A DNA stretch of 22,203 bases from JBFXAN01 sp050184225 (GTDB lineage: Bacteria; Chloroflexota; Dehalococcoidia; CAUJGQ01): contig JBFXAN010000108.1 of NCBI GenBank assembly GCA_050184225.1, forward strand, positions 1 to 22,203. Reading direction: 5' to 3'. A model generated the notes under the pieces. It worked only from the letters and a program-made list of their open reading frames with translations. It did no database searches and had not been told where the DNA came from. Position 1 is the first letter of the stretch, and each line of letters begins with the position of its first letter. The position numbers were made by a program, and so were the translations under genes. Positions 7,596-14,903 of the stretch are shown here, piece after piece.

Positions 7596-8043
7596 CGCCA
7601 CACCTCGCGCGCCACAATCGTACCATCGCCCGGAGCACCCCGCCCGCCCCCGCGGCCGATGCGCCCCCACGCCGATCCGCTGGAACCCCAGTGCCGATCA
7701 GGCTCCCCTCTCCCGCTCCGGCGGGAGAGGGGTCGGGGGTGAGGGCTGCCGCCGGATGGACGCCTCCACATTGACCGCCCCGCCTCTCCTCCGCTACGCT
7801 GCCCTCCCGGCACGGGTCTGAACACTTCACGCCGTTCATCCCACCGCCGGCTCGGAGCAAGCAGGATGCCGCGACAAACGATCAGCCAAACAATCAAACG
7901 CCCGCCGCCTCTTCCGAATCTGAGGAAGCGCCACACACCCCGTCCGCTGAATCGAATACCGGGAACACTTTCCAGAACGGACGATCAAACGCCGGTTCGG
8001 CGCAACGCCGGCGCCACCTCGGCCGTGCAGAGGACCCTGATCG
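7596..8043. other. divergent intergenic region
   Basis: This 448-bp gap lies between the minus-strand RHH/HNH pair and the plus-strand methyltransferase. I see no credible gene. It holds the 28-bp hairpin repeat at 7705-7732 and presumably both promoters, though no clear -35/-10 pair was recognised. Confidence 0.5.
7705..7732. repeat. 12-bp perfect inverted repeat (REP-like)
   Basis: CCCCTCTCCCGC (7705-7716), loop TCCG, then GCGGGAGAGGGG (7721-7732). It is followed by TCGGGGGTGAGGGC. Hairpins of this wording recur as dispersed short repeats in several high-GC bacterial genomes. There is no T-run on either side, so it is not an obvious terminator. Confidence 0.7.
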
Positions 8044-8769
8044 ATGGACTTCTATTCCCGCGTCTACGCCCGCCAGGAATACCTCACGCCCGGCGCCGCC
8101 GACACCATGGCGTGGTTTGTCGAAGCCACCCGGCCCGATGCCGGCTCGCGCATCCTCGAGGTCGCCAGCGGCAAGGGGGAAGCAGCGTGCAGCCTCGCCG
8201 CCCGGTTCGGCTGCCGCGTCACGGCGGTCGACCGTTCCCTCCCCTTCCTTGAATACGTGCGCGGCAAAGTCCATGATCGGGGACTCGCCGATCGCGTCGG
8301 GTTGCTCTACGCCGACGGGCGGAATCTGCCGCTGCCCGATGCGTCCCACGACGGCGCCTACTGCATCGGTGCCCCGTCGATCGTCGGCACGGAGGAATGC
8401 CTGCGAGAGATGCGGCGCGCCGTCCGCCCCGGCAGCGCCGTCGTCGTCTCCGACATCATCTGGCGGGTAAAACCGGAAGGACCGCTCGGCGAAGAATGGG
8501 GCTGGGTCACCACCTACGAGCCGCGCAACTCCATCGACGACTACACCGCCACAATCGCCGCCTGCGGCCTCGTCGTCCAGGATGTCCGTATCCATCCCCG
8601 CGCCGCCTGGGAGGAGTACGAGCGGCCGATGCTGGAGGTCGCCGCCCAGGCCCGCACCGAGGGCGACGCCGCCTTCGCCGATCAGGTCGAAGAGGGGGCC
8701 GAGCTGGAGCGGCGCGCCGTGGAAGCATTCTGGGAGTACGCCACCTTCATCACACGCCGTCCTTCCTAA
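8044..8769 (+). CDS. class I SAM-dependent methyltransferase (UbiE/COQ5-like)
   Basis: A 241-aa protein with a Rossmann methyltransferase core. Motif I is ILEVASGKGEAACSLA (residues 37-52), the acidic end of strand 2 is TAVDRS (60-65), motif III-like YADGRNLPLPDAS is at 89-101, and a REMRRAVRPGSAVVVSD region follows. The segment from about 150 on (WGWVTTYEPRNSIDDYTATIAACGL) resembles the lid of small-molecule methyltransferases. The ATG at 8044 has GAGG about 10 bases upstream. It stands alone between the divergent RHH/HNH pair and a toxin-antitoxin remnant, so the substrate cannot be inferred. Confidence 0.85.
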   Translation: MDFYSRVYARQEYLTPGAADTMAWFVEATRPDAGSRILEVASGKGEAACSLAARFGCRVTAVDRSLPFLEYVRGKVHDRGLADRVGLLYADGRNLPLPDASHDGAYCIGAPSIVGTEECLREMRRAVRPGSAVVVSDIIWRVKPEGPLGEEWGWVTTYEPRNSIDDYTATIAACGLVVQDVRIHPRAAWEEYERPMLEVAAQARTEGDAAFADQVEEGAELERRAVEAFWEYATFITRRPS

Positions 8770-8800
8770 GCACCGGCAGGTGCCGCGGACAGCGGGCTGT

Positions 8801-8817
8801 GCATGGTGATACCATGC
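8801..8817. promoter_or_regulatory. perfect inverted-repeat operator upstream of antitoxin gene
   Basis: GCATGGT (8801-8807), spacer GAT, then ACCATGC (8811-8817), 16 bases before the ATG at 8833. Phd-type antitoxins bind short palindromes just ahead of their own gene, so this is a likely autoregulatory site. It contains the alternative ATG at 8803, which argues for translation from 8833. Confidence 0.6.
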
Positions 8818-8832
8818 GGGTGGGATTTCGCC

Positions 8833-9207
8833 ATGCAGCGCACCATCGACCTCCACGACCTGCCGGAGCACCTGGACGCGGTGCTTCACGCCGTGACGGT
8901 CGAGCACACGCCGTATGTGATCGACCAGAACGGCCGGCCGGCAGCAGCGATTGTGCCGTATGACGCCTTCGTGCGATGGTCCGCGCCCGATGCGGCCCAG
9001 GACGAACAGGCCCGTGAAACGGTGGTCGAGGAGGCGGCACTCGCCGAGTTGGATGCCGTTCGAGCGCACATCGACAGCCTCGGATGGGACGATACTGGCT
9101 CGACCGAGGCTCTTCGATGGCTGCGCGACGAGCGGGATGCACAGCTTGACGCGGTCATGAGCTACTCGGGGTCTGTTGGGGATGACAGTCATGTCGAAGC
9201 AGGTTGA
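8833..9207 (+). CDS. Phd/YefM-like antitoxin (first of tandem pair)
   Basis: A 124-aa protein from the ATG at 8833; the longer start at 8803 lies inside the operator. The N-terminal half follows the prevent-host-death pattern: TIDLHDLPEHLDAVLHAV, then a strand TPYVIDQNGRPAAAIVPYDAFVRW (about residues 27-50), where the YVI/NGRPAA/VPY hairpin dimerises and binds DNA. The C-terminal half is acidic and helical, as in toxin-wrapping regions. It is related to the next gene, whose start it overlaps by 17 bases. The expected toxin two genes on is broken. Confidence 0.75.
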   Translation: MQRTIDLHDLPEHLDAVLHAVTVEHTPYVIDQNGRPAAAIVPYDAFVRWSAPDAAQDEQARETVVEEAALAELDAVRAHIDSLGWDDTGSTEALRWLRDERDAQLDAVMSYSGSVGDDSHVEAG

Positions 9208-9481
9208 GCTCTCCGAGCTGCAGCAGCGAGGAGAAGCGATTCTAGACGATCTCAGACAGGAGCAGGAGCCGTACATCGTCGCTCGCGATGGAGAGCCGGG
9301 GGCAGTGCTCGTTCCGTATTTCGAGTTCCTGCGCTGGCGCCGGGCGGCCGGCGAGAGCGCCGATGAGCATTTCGATCGCGTGGTCGAGCGGCTAGCAAAA
9401 CTGAACGCGCACTGGTCCGATGAGCAGATAGCGCGGGACGCGGCGGAAGCGATCGCCGAAGTCCGGCGCGGCGACCCGTAG
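9191..9481 (+). CDS. Phd/YefM-like antitoxin (second of tandem pair)
   Basis: A 96-aa protein from the ATG at 9191 (MSKQVELSELQQRGEAIL), with GGGG about 9 bases upstream; an in-frame ATG at 9182 is also possible. The Phd hairpin reads EPYIVARDGEPGAVLVPYFEFLRW, closely parallel to the previous gene, and an acidic helical tail of about 45 residues follows. The stop at 9479-9481 is immediately followed by the ATG of the PIN toxin remnant. The pair is probably an old tandem duplication. Confidence 0.78.
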   Translation: MSKQVELSELQQRGEAILDDLRQEQEPYIVARDGEPGAVLVPYFEFLRWRRAAGESADEHFDRVVERLAKLNAHWSDEQIARDAAEAIAEVRRGDP

Positions 9482-9759
9482 ATGCGCGCCGTGATCGACA
9501 CAAACATCCTTGTCCGGGCGCTATTGAAGGCGTGCAGCGCCTGGTCGAAGAACGCGGTGTCGAAGTCACGCCGACGCGTGCTATTCGGGTTTGCCGCGAC
9601 GCTCGCGACGACATGTTTCTCGAGGCCGCTGTCGCAGGCGGGGCCGACGTGATCGTGAGCGGCGACGAGGATCTGCTCGTGCTGCATCCATTCGAAGGCA
9701 TCCCGATCGTCAGGTTGGGCGCGTTCCTTGCGATGCTAAGTGCCGGAGCGGACTCGTGA
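9482..9759 (+). pseudogene. PIN-domain toxin with internal deletion and frameshift
   Basis: The ATG at 9482 begins MRAVIDTNILVRALLKA, the first strand of a PIN ribonuclease including its first acidic residue (Asp6 of DTN). At about 9532 the family pattern switches to another frame: QRLVEERGVEVTPTR, VCRDARDDMFLEAAVAGGADVIVSGDEDLLVLHPFEGIPIV, ending at TGA 9757-9759. This second part is the usual C-terminal half, with the RDxxD and SGDxDLL acidic motifs. The middle, roughly 50 codons in intact members, is missing. Translation from 9482 would stop out of frame near 9650. The toxin is therefore very likely dead while both antitoxin genes stay open. Confidence 0.82.
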
Positions 9760-10038
9760 ATATCCTCCACGTCCACACCGACCCCCACGCTGCCGGAGCG
9801 TCTGAAGCAGATGCTCGGCTTCTCCGTGCGGGCGGACATTGCCGTCGGCTATCTCTTCGTCTCCGGCTTCAACGCGGTGGCAGACGAGATCGCGGCGCTG
9901 GAGCGGGTACGCATCCTGGTGGGGCGCGCGGACAGGCAGACGCTGGAGGAGGTGGCACGTGGGATCCAGCAGGCAGAAGCGGTGCGCGCCCGCGTTGATG
10001 TGGCGCGTATCGTTTGCTCAGAAGGGCTAAGCGGGTAG
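9756..10038 (+). pseudogene. N-terminal stub of a helicase-type (PLD/SNF2-like) gene, frameshifted
   Basis: A GTG at 9756 overlapping the previous stop gives NILHVHTDP. One base later the frame 9787-10038 continues TLPERLKQMLGFSVRADIAVGYLFVSGFNAVADEI, then VRILVGRADRQTLEEVARGIQQAEAVRARVDVA. This reads like the N-terminal phospholipase D-like module found at the start of some SNF2-type helicases (RADIAVGYFFxSGFN and RILVGRxD). Joining the frames needs removal of one C from the CCCCC run at 9778-9782. The gene stops after about 90 residues, while such proteins are normally many hundreds of residues long. Identification is from memory of family wording and is moderate. Confidence 0.5.
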
Positions 10039-10127
10039 CTCTGCGGCGGGGTGGACAGATGCCCATTCCGCAATCAGGTAGACTGGGTTCCCAGCAGTAG
10101 ACATTTGGTATCTGGGACCTTCGTGAC

Positions 10128-10961
10128 ATGGCACGAACACCGCCACGGCGCACGGCGCCACACTCCCGCGTTCGCACCAGCTGGGACCCGATCGCCGATT
10201 GGTACGTCGGCTGGGTGGGTGAGGGCGGCAGCAAGCACCATCGCAACGTCGCCATCCCCGCGCTGCTCGACCTGCTGGAACCACGCGCCGGTGAGCAGAT
10301 CCTCGACATCGGCTGCGGTCCGGGCGTGCTCGCACCCTTTGTCACGAAAGCAGGCGCGCGCTACACCGGCGTCGATGCCAGCGAGAAGCTGATCCGCTAC
10401 GCCCGCGAGCATCACGGCGCCGGCAACCGCTTCCTCGTCGGCGACGCCCGCCGCCTCTCCGCACTCGCGGGACTCGATCAGGGCCGGTTCGATGCCGCCG
10501 TCTTTCTCTTAAGCCTGCACGACATGGACCCGCTCGACCCGGTGCTCGCCTCCGCTGCCTGGGCGCTGCGCGAGGGCGGACGCGTCGTCATGCTGATGAC
10601 GCATCCCTGCTTCCGTGTCCCCCGCCAGAGCGGCTGGGGCTGGGACGAGGAGCGCAAGCTCCGCTACCGCCGCGTCGACCGCTACCTGACACCGCTGCCC
10701 GTCCCCATGACGGCGCGCGCCGAGTCCCGCGGCGGCGTCACCCGCAGCTTCCACCGCCCGCTGGAGACCTACATCAACGGCCTCGCCGCCGCCGGCCTGT
10801 TCGTCGACGGCATGCGCGAAGTGCCCACCTACAAAACGGCATCGTCGGGGCCGCGCGCCCGCGCCGAGAACCTCTCGAACGAGGAGATCCCGCTCTTCCT
10901 CGTGTTGCGCGCCCGCAAGATCCCTTCTAGTGGTTCATTAGAACACTTGACCGGTTCCTGA
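10128..10961 (+). CDS. class I SAM-dependent methyltransferase
   Basis: A 277-aa protein. SAM-binding motif I is ILDIGCGPG (residues 58-66), the strand-2 acidic motif GVDAS is at 81-85, GDARRLS is motif III-like, and FDAAVFLLSLHDMDPLDPVLASAAWALREGGRVVMLMTHPCF gives strands 4 and 5. A specific C-terminal region (GWGWDEERKLRYRRVDRYLT, FHRPLETYINGLAAAGL) follows. The basic N-terminus has no membrane signal. The Shine-Dalgarno is weak. The gene ends directly at the pyrG promoter. The substrate is unknown. Confidence 0.87.
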   Translation: MARTPPRRTAPHSRVRTSWDPIADWYVGWVGEGGSKHHRNVAIPALLDLLEPRAGEQILDIGCGPGVLAPFVTKAGARYTGVDASEKLIRYAREHHGAGNRFLVGDARRLSALAGLDQGRFDAAVFLLSLHDMDPLDPVLASAAWALREGGRVVMLMTHPCFRVPRQSGWGWDEERKLRYRRVDRYLTPLPVPMTARAESRGGVTRSFHRPLETYINGLAAAGLFVDGMREVPTYKTASSGPRARAENLSNEEIPLFLVLRARKIPSSGSLEHLTGS

Positions 10962-10990
10962 TTGACAGGCAGGGACCGCACGCTTACGAT
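10962..10990 (+). promoter_or_regulatory. sigma70-type promoter of pyrG
   Basis: TTGACA (10962-10967, consensus), a 17-bp spacer, then TACGAT (10985-10990, 4 of 6). The predicted start, 7 bases after the -10 box, is the first G of GGGC at 10997. Confidence 0.75.
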
Positions 10991-10996
10991 CAGATT

Positions 10997-11046
10997 GGGC
11001 GGCACCCCCTGCCGCTGGCGTTTTTCCCGTAACCTCCGAGGTCCGA
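10997..11046 (+). promoter_or_regulatory. pyrG leader starting GGGC, with small hairpin and T-run
   Basis: The predicted transcript begins GGGC. GCGGCA (10999-11004) pairs with TGCCGC (11010-11015) around a CCCCC loop; TGGCG and TTTTT (11021-11025) follow, then CCC. GAGGT at 11038-11042 is the ribosome-binding site. The layout recalls the pyrG leader of Bacillus subtilis, where CTP shortage causes extra G residues to be added at GGGC and the poly-G pairs with pyrimidines to block a terminator. The hairpin here is small and not directly next to the T-run, so attenuation is only a possibility. Confidence 0.4.
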
Positions 11047-12705
11047 ATGCCGAAGTACATCTTTGTGACCGGCGGCGTGGTGAGTTCCGTAGGGAAAGGT
11101 ATCACCACCGCCGCACTGGGACGTATCCTCAAGAGTCGCAATCTCTCGGTCGCCGTCCAGAAACTCGACCCGTACCTCAACGTCGATCCGGGGACGATGT
11201 CGCCGTATCAGCACGGTGAGGTCTTCGTCACGGTTGACGGCGCCGAGACGGACCTCGACCTCGGTCACTACGAGCGCTTCACCGACCAGGATCTCACCCG
11301 CGCCTCCTCCGTAACCACTGGGCAGATCTACCAGACAGTGATCGGCAAGGAGCGGCGCGGCGATTACCTCGGCGGCACGATCCAGGCCGTCCCCCACCTG
11401 ACCAACGAGATCAAAGCCCGCATCCGCGCCGTCGGCAACGTCAACGATGCCGATGTCGTGATCGTCGAGGTCGGCGGTACCGTCGGCGATATCGAGTCGC
11501 AGCCGTTCCTCGAAGCGATCCGCCAGATGCGGAACGAGGAAGGACGCGAGGACACGCTCTCGATCCATGTCTCGTTTCTCCCGTTCGTCGGCGCCACCGG
11601 CGAGCTGAAGACGAAGCCGACACAACACTCGGTCCGCGAGTTGCGCTCGATGGGTATCCAGCCGGATGTGATCATCTGCCGCGCCGACCGGCCGGTGCCC
11701 CAGGATGTCGCCGCCAAGGTGGCGCTCTTCTGCGACGTCGACGCCCGCGCCGTCGTGCCGATGCTGACGGTCGACACGATCTACCGCGTGCCGCTGCTGC
11801 TCGAGGACGCGCGGCTGGGTGAGTTCATCGTCAAGCGGTTGGGCCTGCAGGCGGCGCCGCCGAACCTGAACGACTGGCGGGCGCTGGTCGAGCGGCTGAC
11901 GCACCCCGCCGGCCAGATCAGCGTCGCCGTCGTCGGCAAGTACGTCGAGCTGCAGGACGCCTATCTCTCCGTCAAGGAGGCGCTGATCCACGCCGGCATT
12001 CATCACGGTGTCGAGGTCGATATCAACTGGATCCAGTCGGAGACGTTGGAACACAGCGATGTCGATGCGATCCTCGCCGGCATGCACGGGATCGTCGTCC
12101 CCGGTGGCTTCGGCGAGCGCGGCCTCGAAGGCAAGATTCTCGCCGCGCAGTACGCGCGCGAACGGAAGATTCCGTACATCGGCCTGTGCCTCGGCCTGCA
12201 GATGATGGTGATCGACGTTGCCCGCAATGTGCTGGGGTGGACCGACGCCAATACGACGGAGGTAGACCCGGAGACGGCGCATCCGGTGATCAGCCTGCTC
12301 ACCGAACAACAGGGCATCACCGATCTCGGTGGTACGATGCGGCTGGGCAGCTATCCCTGCCGGCTGCGGCCGGGCAGTGTTGCCGCGCGGGCGTACGGCA
12401 ATGACTTCATCTCCGAACGCCATCGCCATCGTTGGGAGTTCAACAACGCCTTCACGTCCCAGTTCGAAGCGGCGGGGCTGATCGCCAGCGGCACCTCCCC
12501 AGACGGCAGTCTCGTCGAGGTCTGCGAGCTACGCGATCACCCGTTCATGGTCGGCTCGCAGTTCCACCCCGAGCTCCGCTCGCGGCCGACGAACCCGCAC
12601 CCGTTGTTCCGCGCCTTTGTCGGCGCCGCGTCGGACCAGCGTCGTGGTTGGACGGCCGGCCTTGCGCCGGCGGACGCCGCCGCGCCGGCGCCGGTGCGAT
12701 CGTGA
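11047..12705 (+). CDS. pyrG: CTP synthase
   Basis: Converts UTP, ATP and glutamine to CTP, the last step of pyrimidine nucleotide synthesis. The 552-aa length is normal for the family. The synthetase domain opens with KYIFVTGGVVSSVGKGITTAALG (residues 3-25, nucleotide-binding loop), then KLDPYLNVDPGTMSPYQHGEVFV and GGTVGDIE (143-150). The class I glutamine amidotransferase domain starts near 290 and has GGFGERG (353-359), nucleophile Cys381 in GLCLGLQ, and His507/Glu509 in QFHPEL. After about residue 528 comes a short Ala/Pro-rich tail. It is transcribed from its own promoter and is probably monocistronic or co-transcribed with the DUF2269-like gene. Confidence 0.98.
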   Translation: MPKYIFVTGGVVSSVGKGITTAALGRILKSRNLSVAVQKLDPYLNVDPGTMSPYQHGEVFVTVDGAETDLDLGHYERFTDQDLTRASSVTTGQIYQTVIGKERRGDYLGGTIQAVPHLTNEIKARIRAVGNVNDADVVIVEVGGTVGDIESQPFLEAIRQMRNEEGREDTLSIHVSFLPFVGATGELKTKPTQHSVRELRSMGIQPDVIICRADRPVPQDVAAKVALFCDVDARAVVPMLTVDTIYRVPLLLEDARLGEFIVKRLGLQAAPPNLNDWRALVERLTHPAGQISVAVVGKYVELQDAYLSVKEALIHAGIHHGVEVDINWIQSETLEHSDVDAILAGMHGIVVPGGFGERGLEGKILAAQYARERKIPYIGLCLGLQMMVIDVARNVLGWTDANTTEVDPETAHPVISLLTEQQGITDLGGTMRLGSYPCRLRPGSVAARAYGNDFISERHRHRWEFNNAFTSQFEAAGLIASGTSPDGSLVEVCELRDHPFMVGSQFHPELRSRPTNPHPLFRAFVGAASDQRRGWTAGLAPADAAAPAPVRS

Positions 12706-12780
12706 CGTCCACGTGTTGAGTGTTACCGCTTCCGTCGGTACCGTCGAACAACGGAACCATAGCAAACGGAAGTTGGCGCA

Positions 12781-13257
12781 TTGAACGCCGTAACGATCTG
12801 GCACTTTCTCCATATCGGGTCCATCCTCCTGATGGCCGCCGGTATCGGTGCGACGATGTTGCCCGTCTACCGGTCGTGGCGGTCGAAGGACGTGCAATTT
12901 CAGATGGCAGCGTTTCGGCAGGCCGCTGACAACGAAACCGGGGTGCTGCTGCCCGGAGCGCTGCTGACGGGCGCAACGGGTATCGGCTGGGGCGCGGCGG
13001 CCGGCTGGAACTTCTTTACCGATGGATGGCTGCTGGCGCTCTGGTTGGTGTATCTGCTGACCGTGTTTGTCTGCCTGCCGCTGTTGGGTTTGGGACTGCG
13101 GCGCGCCCGGTTGCTCAGCCTGCAGGCGTCGAAGTCGGGCAAGATTACACCGGAGTTGCAGGCAGCGCTGGCCGATAATGTACCGCTGGTCTTCGGTACC
13201 GCGATCGTCGTGCTAATGGTGGTGATGGTGTGGCTGCCGGTGTTCAAGCCGTTCTAA
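12781..13257 (+). CDS. DUF2269-like integral membrane protein
   Basis: A 158-aa protein with a TTG start at 12781 and GGAAG about 9 bases upstream. Four hydrophobic segments lie at about residues 5-27 (IWHFLHIGSILLMAAGIGATM), 54-75, 80-105 (WLLALWLVYLLTVFVCLPLLGLG) and 134-155 (VFGTAIVVLMVVMVWLPV). The opening HxxH-like HFLHIG and the DNETGVLLPGALLTGATGIG stretch match the predicted membrane family DUF2269. Function is unknown. It sits between pyrG and rho, and no partner gene suggests a role. Confidence 0.75.
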   Translation: MNAVTIWHFLHIGSILLMAAGIGATMLPVYRSWRSKDVQFQMAAFRQAADNETGVLLPGALLTGATGIGWGAAAGWNFFTDGWLLALWLVYLLTVFVCLPLLGLGLRRARLLSLQASKSGKITPELQAALADNVPLVFGTAIVVLMVVMVWLPVFKPF

Positions 13258-13296
13258 TTCTAAAAGGATGTTCGCCCAGACGGGAAGGGAGGGGAA

Positions 13297-13344
13297 ATGA
13301 TGAACTCGTTCAGACACTTGCGCTGGGGTTCTGCTTCGGGGTAG
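13297..13344 (+). CDS. possible 15-codon leader peptide upstream of rho
   Basis: The strong Shine-Dalgarno GGGAGGGG (13287-13294) precedes ATG ATG at 13297/13300, and a short frame encodes MMNSFRHLRWGSASG before TAG at 13342. There is no family resemblance. rho lies 167 bp downstream. Rho is autoregulated by attenuation in other bacteria, but a peptide-based leader is not established; it may be chance. Confidence 0.2.
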   Translation: MMNSFRHLRWGSASG

Positions 13345-13510
13345 ACTAGCGCCACCGATACTATCGAATCTCACTGTACCGGCCTCCGATGCCGGCGCGG
13401 TTCGAGCCAACCTCACTCCCGGCCAGCGTTGCGTCCCCCCTGATTGGCCGTCTCGGCGTCCGCCGTTTATGCATCCTCCTGTACTGTGACTGACCACTTG
13501 AGGTTCTATC

Positions 13511-14890
13511 GTGAATGCCCAGGACTATGAAGCCCGCTCCAGGGAGGAACTCCTGGAGATTGCCCGCGATCTCGGCTTGACGAATGTCGGATCGCTCAAA
13601 CGACACCAATTGATCGCCCGTCTGCTTCAAGCGCAGCAGTCCGACGACGGCACGGCGGTCGCCGTCGCCCCGGCCGGCGCTGCCGTAGCCACGGCGGAGA
13701 ACGGACGTGGCGGTCAGGCGCCGCAGTCATCCGAGAACGGCCGCCCGCAGCCACCGACGATCGTCGGCGAGGGCGTGCTCGAGATCGTCGATGACGGCTT
13801 CGGCTTTCTGCGCGGCCCCAGCCTGCTGCCCGGCCCGAACGACTTCTATGTCTCCCAATCGCAGATCCGCCGTGTCGGGCTGCGCACTGGTGACTACGTC
13901 GTCGGCGCCGTGCGGCCGCCGAAGGACTCCGAACGCTACTTCAGCCTGCTGCGCGTCGACACGGTCAACGGCATGGAGCCGGAGATCGCCAAGCAGCGGC
14001 CCTACTTCGATAACCTGACCGCCATCTTCCCCGACGAGCAGCTCGAGCTGGAAAATGCCGGCCTCGGCACCCAGGACAGCCTCACGACCCGCGTGATCGA
14101 CCTGATCGCGCCGATCGGCCGCGGCCAGCGCGGTCTGATCGTCGCGCCGCCGAAGACGGGTAAGACGCTGCTGCTGAAGGCGATCGCCCACGGCATCACC
14201 GCCAACTACGACGACGTGCACCTGATGGTGGCGCTGATCGGCGAGCGGCCGGAAGAGGTCACCGATATGCGCCGCTCGGTGAAGGGTGAGGTGATCAGCT
14301 CGACCTTCGACGAGCCGGTCGAGGACCACACCCGCGTCGCCGAAATGGCGCTCGAGCGGGCGAAGCGCCTCGTCGAGATGGGCAAGGACGTGGTCATCCT
14401 GATGGATTCGATCACGCGGCTGACGCGGGCGTATAACCTGGCGATGCCGCCTAGCGGCCGCACCCTCTCCGGCGGCGTCGATCCGATCGCGCTCTATCCG
14501 CCGAAGCGCTTCTTCGGCGCGGCACGCAATTGTGAAGAGGGCGGCAGCCTGACGATCATCGCTACCTGCCTGGTCGACACCGGCAGCCGGATGGACGAGG
14601 TGATCTTCGAGGAGTTCAAAGGGACCGGCAACTCCGAGTTGCGTCTCGACCGCAAGCTCTCCGAGCGGCGCATCTGGCCCGCGATCGATATTCAGGCCAG
14701 CTCGACCCGCCGCGAAGAGTTGCTGCTCGAACCCGACACGCTGAAGAACGTCTGGCTGATGCGCCGGATGACGGCGATGATCGCCTCCAACTCTCCGAAT
14801 CAAACCGAGTCGACCGAACGCCTCCTCGAACGCCTCGCCCGCTACGAAACCAACACCGAATTCCTCGCCAACCTCAAGCAAGAGGCGTAG
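13511..14890 (+). CDS. rho: transcription termination factor Rho
   Basis: A hexameric RNA helicase that ends transcripts. It has 459 aa from a GTG with GAGG upstream. The Rho_N domain opens the protein (SREELLEIARDLGLTNVGSLKRHQLIARLL, residues 10-39), then a Gly/Ala/Asn-rich insert (about 44-83). The OB-fold RNA-binding domain includes EGVLEIVDDGFGFLRG (87-102). Walker A APPKTGKT is at 212-219 and Walker B VVILMDS at 294-300. The Q-loop region GGVDPIALYPPKRFFGAARN (321-340) and EEFKGTGNSEL (367-377) are canonical. All catalytic elements are present. Confidence 0.98.
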   Translation: MNAQDYEARSREELLEIARDLGLTNVGSLKRHQLIARLLQAQQSDDGTAVAVAPAGAAVATAENGRGGQAPQSSENGRPQPPTIVGEGVLEIVDDGFGFLRGPSLLPGPNDFYVSQSQIRRVGLRTGDYVVGAVRPPKDSERYFSLLRVDTVNGMEPEIAKQRPYFDNLTAIFPDEQLELENAGLGTQDSLTTRVIDLIAPIGRGQRGLIVAPPKTGKTLLLKAIAHGITANYDDVHLMVALIGERPEEVTDMRRSVKGEVISSTFDEPVEDHTRVAEMALERAKRLVEMGKDVVILMDSITRLTRAYNLAMPPSGRTLSGGVDPIALYPPKRFFGAARNCEEGGSLTIIATCLVDTGSRMDEVIFEEFKGTGNSELRLDRKLSERRIWPAIDIQASSTRREELLLEPDTLKNVWLMRRMTAMIASNSPNQTESTERLLERLARYETNTEFLANLKQEA

Positions 14891-14903
14891 GGCTCCAGCG
14901 GTA

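Noticed and set aside
7894..9687. 597-aa open frame on the minus strand
   Set aside because: It lies antisense to the methyltransferase and both antitoxin genes, whose family motifs are clear; no motif is seen in the long frame.
5339..10076. Shared 15-mer CCCATTCCGCAATCA at 5339-5353 and 10062-10076, each 40-65 bases before a gene
   Set aside because: By simple arithmetic about 0.2 such matches are expected by chance in a window this size, and flanking bases do not match; too weak without more copies.
10990..12429. 479-aa minus-strand open frame over pyrG
   Set aside because: Shadow of CTP synthase: His/Asp-rich composition, no domain.
12730..12773. TTCCGT...ACGGAA inverted bases upstream of the DUF2269-like gene
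   Set aside because: Short arms with a long spacer; expected by chance and not placed at a recognisable promoter.
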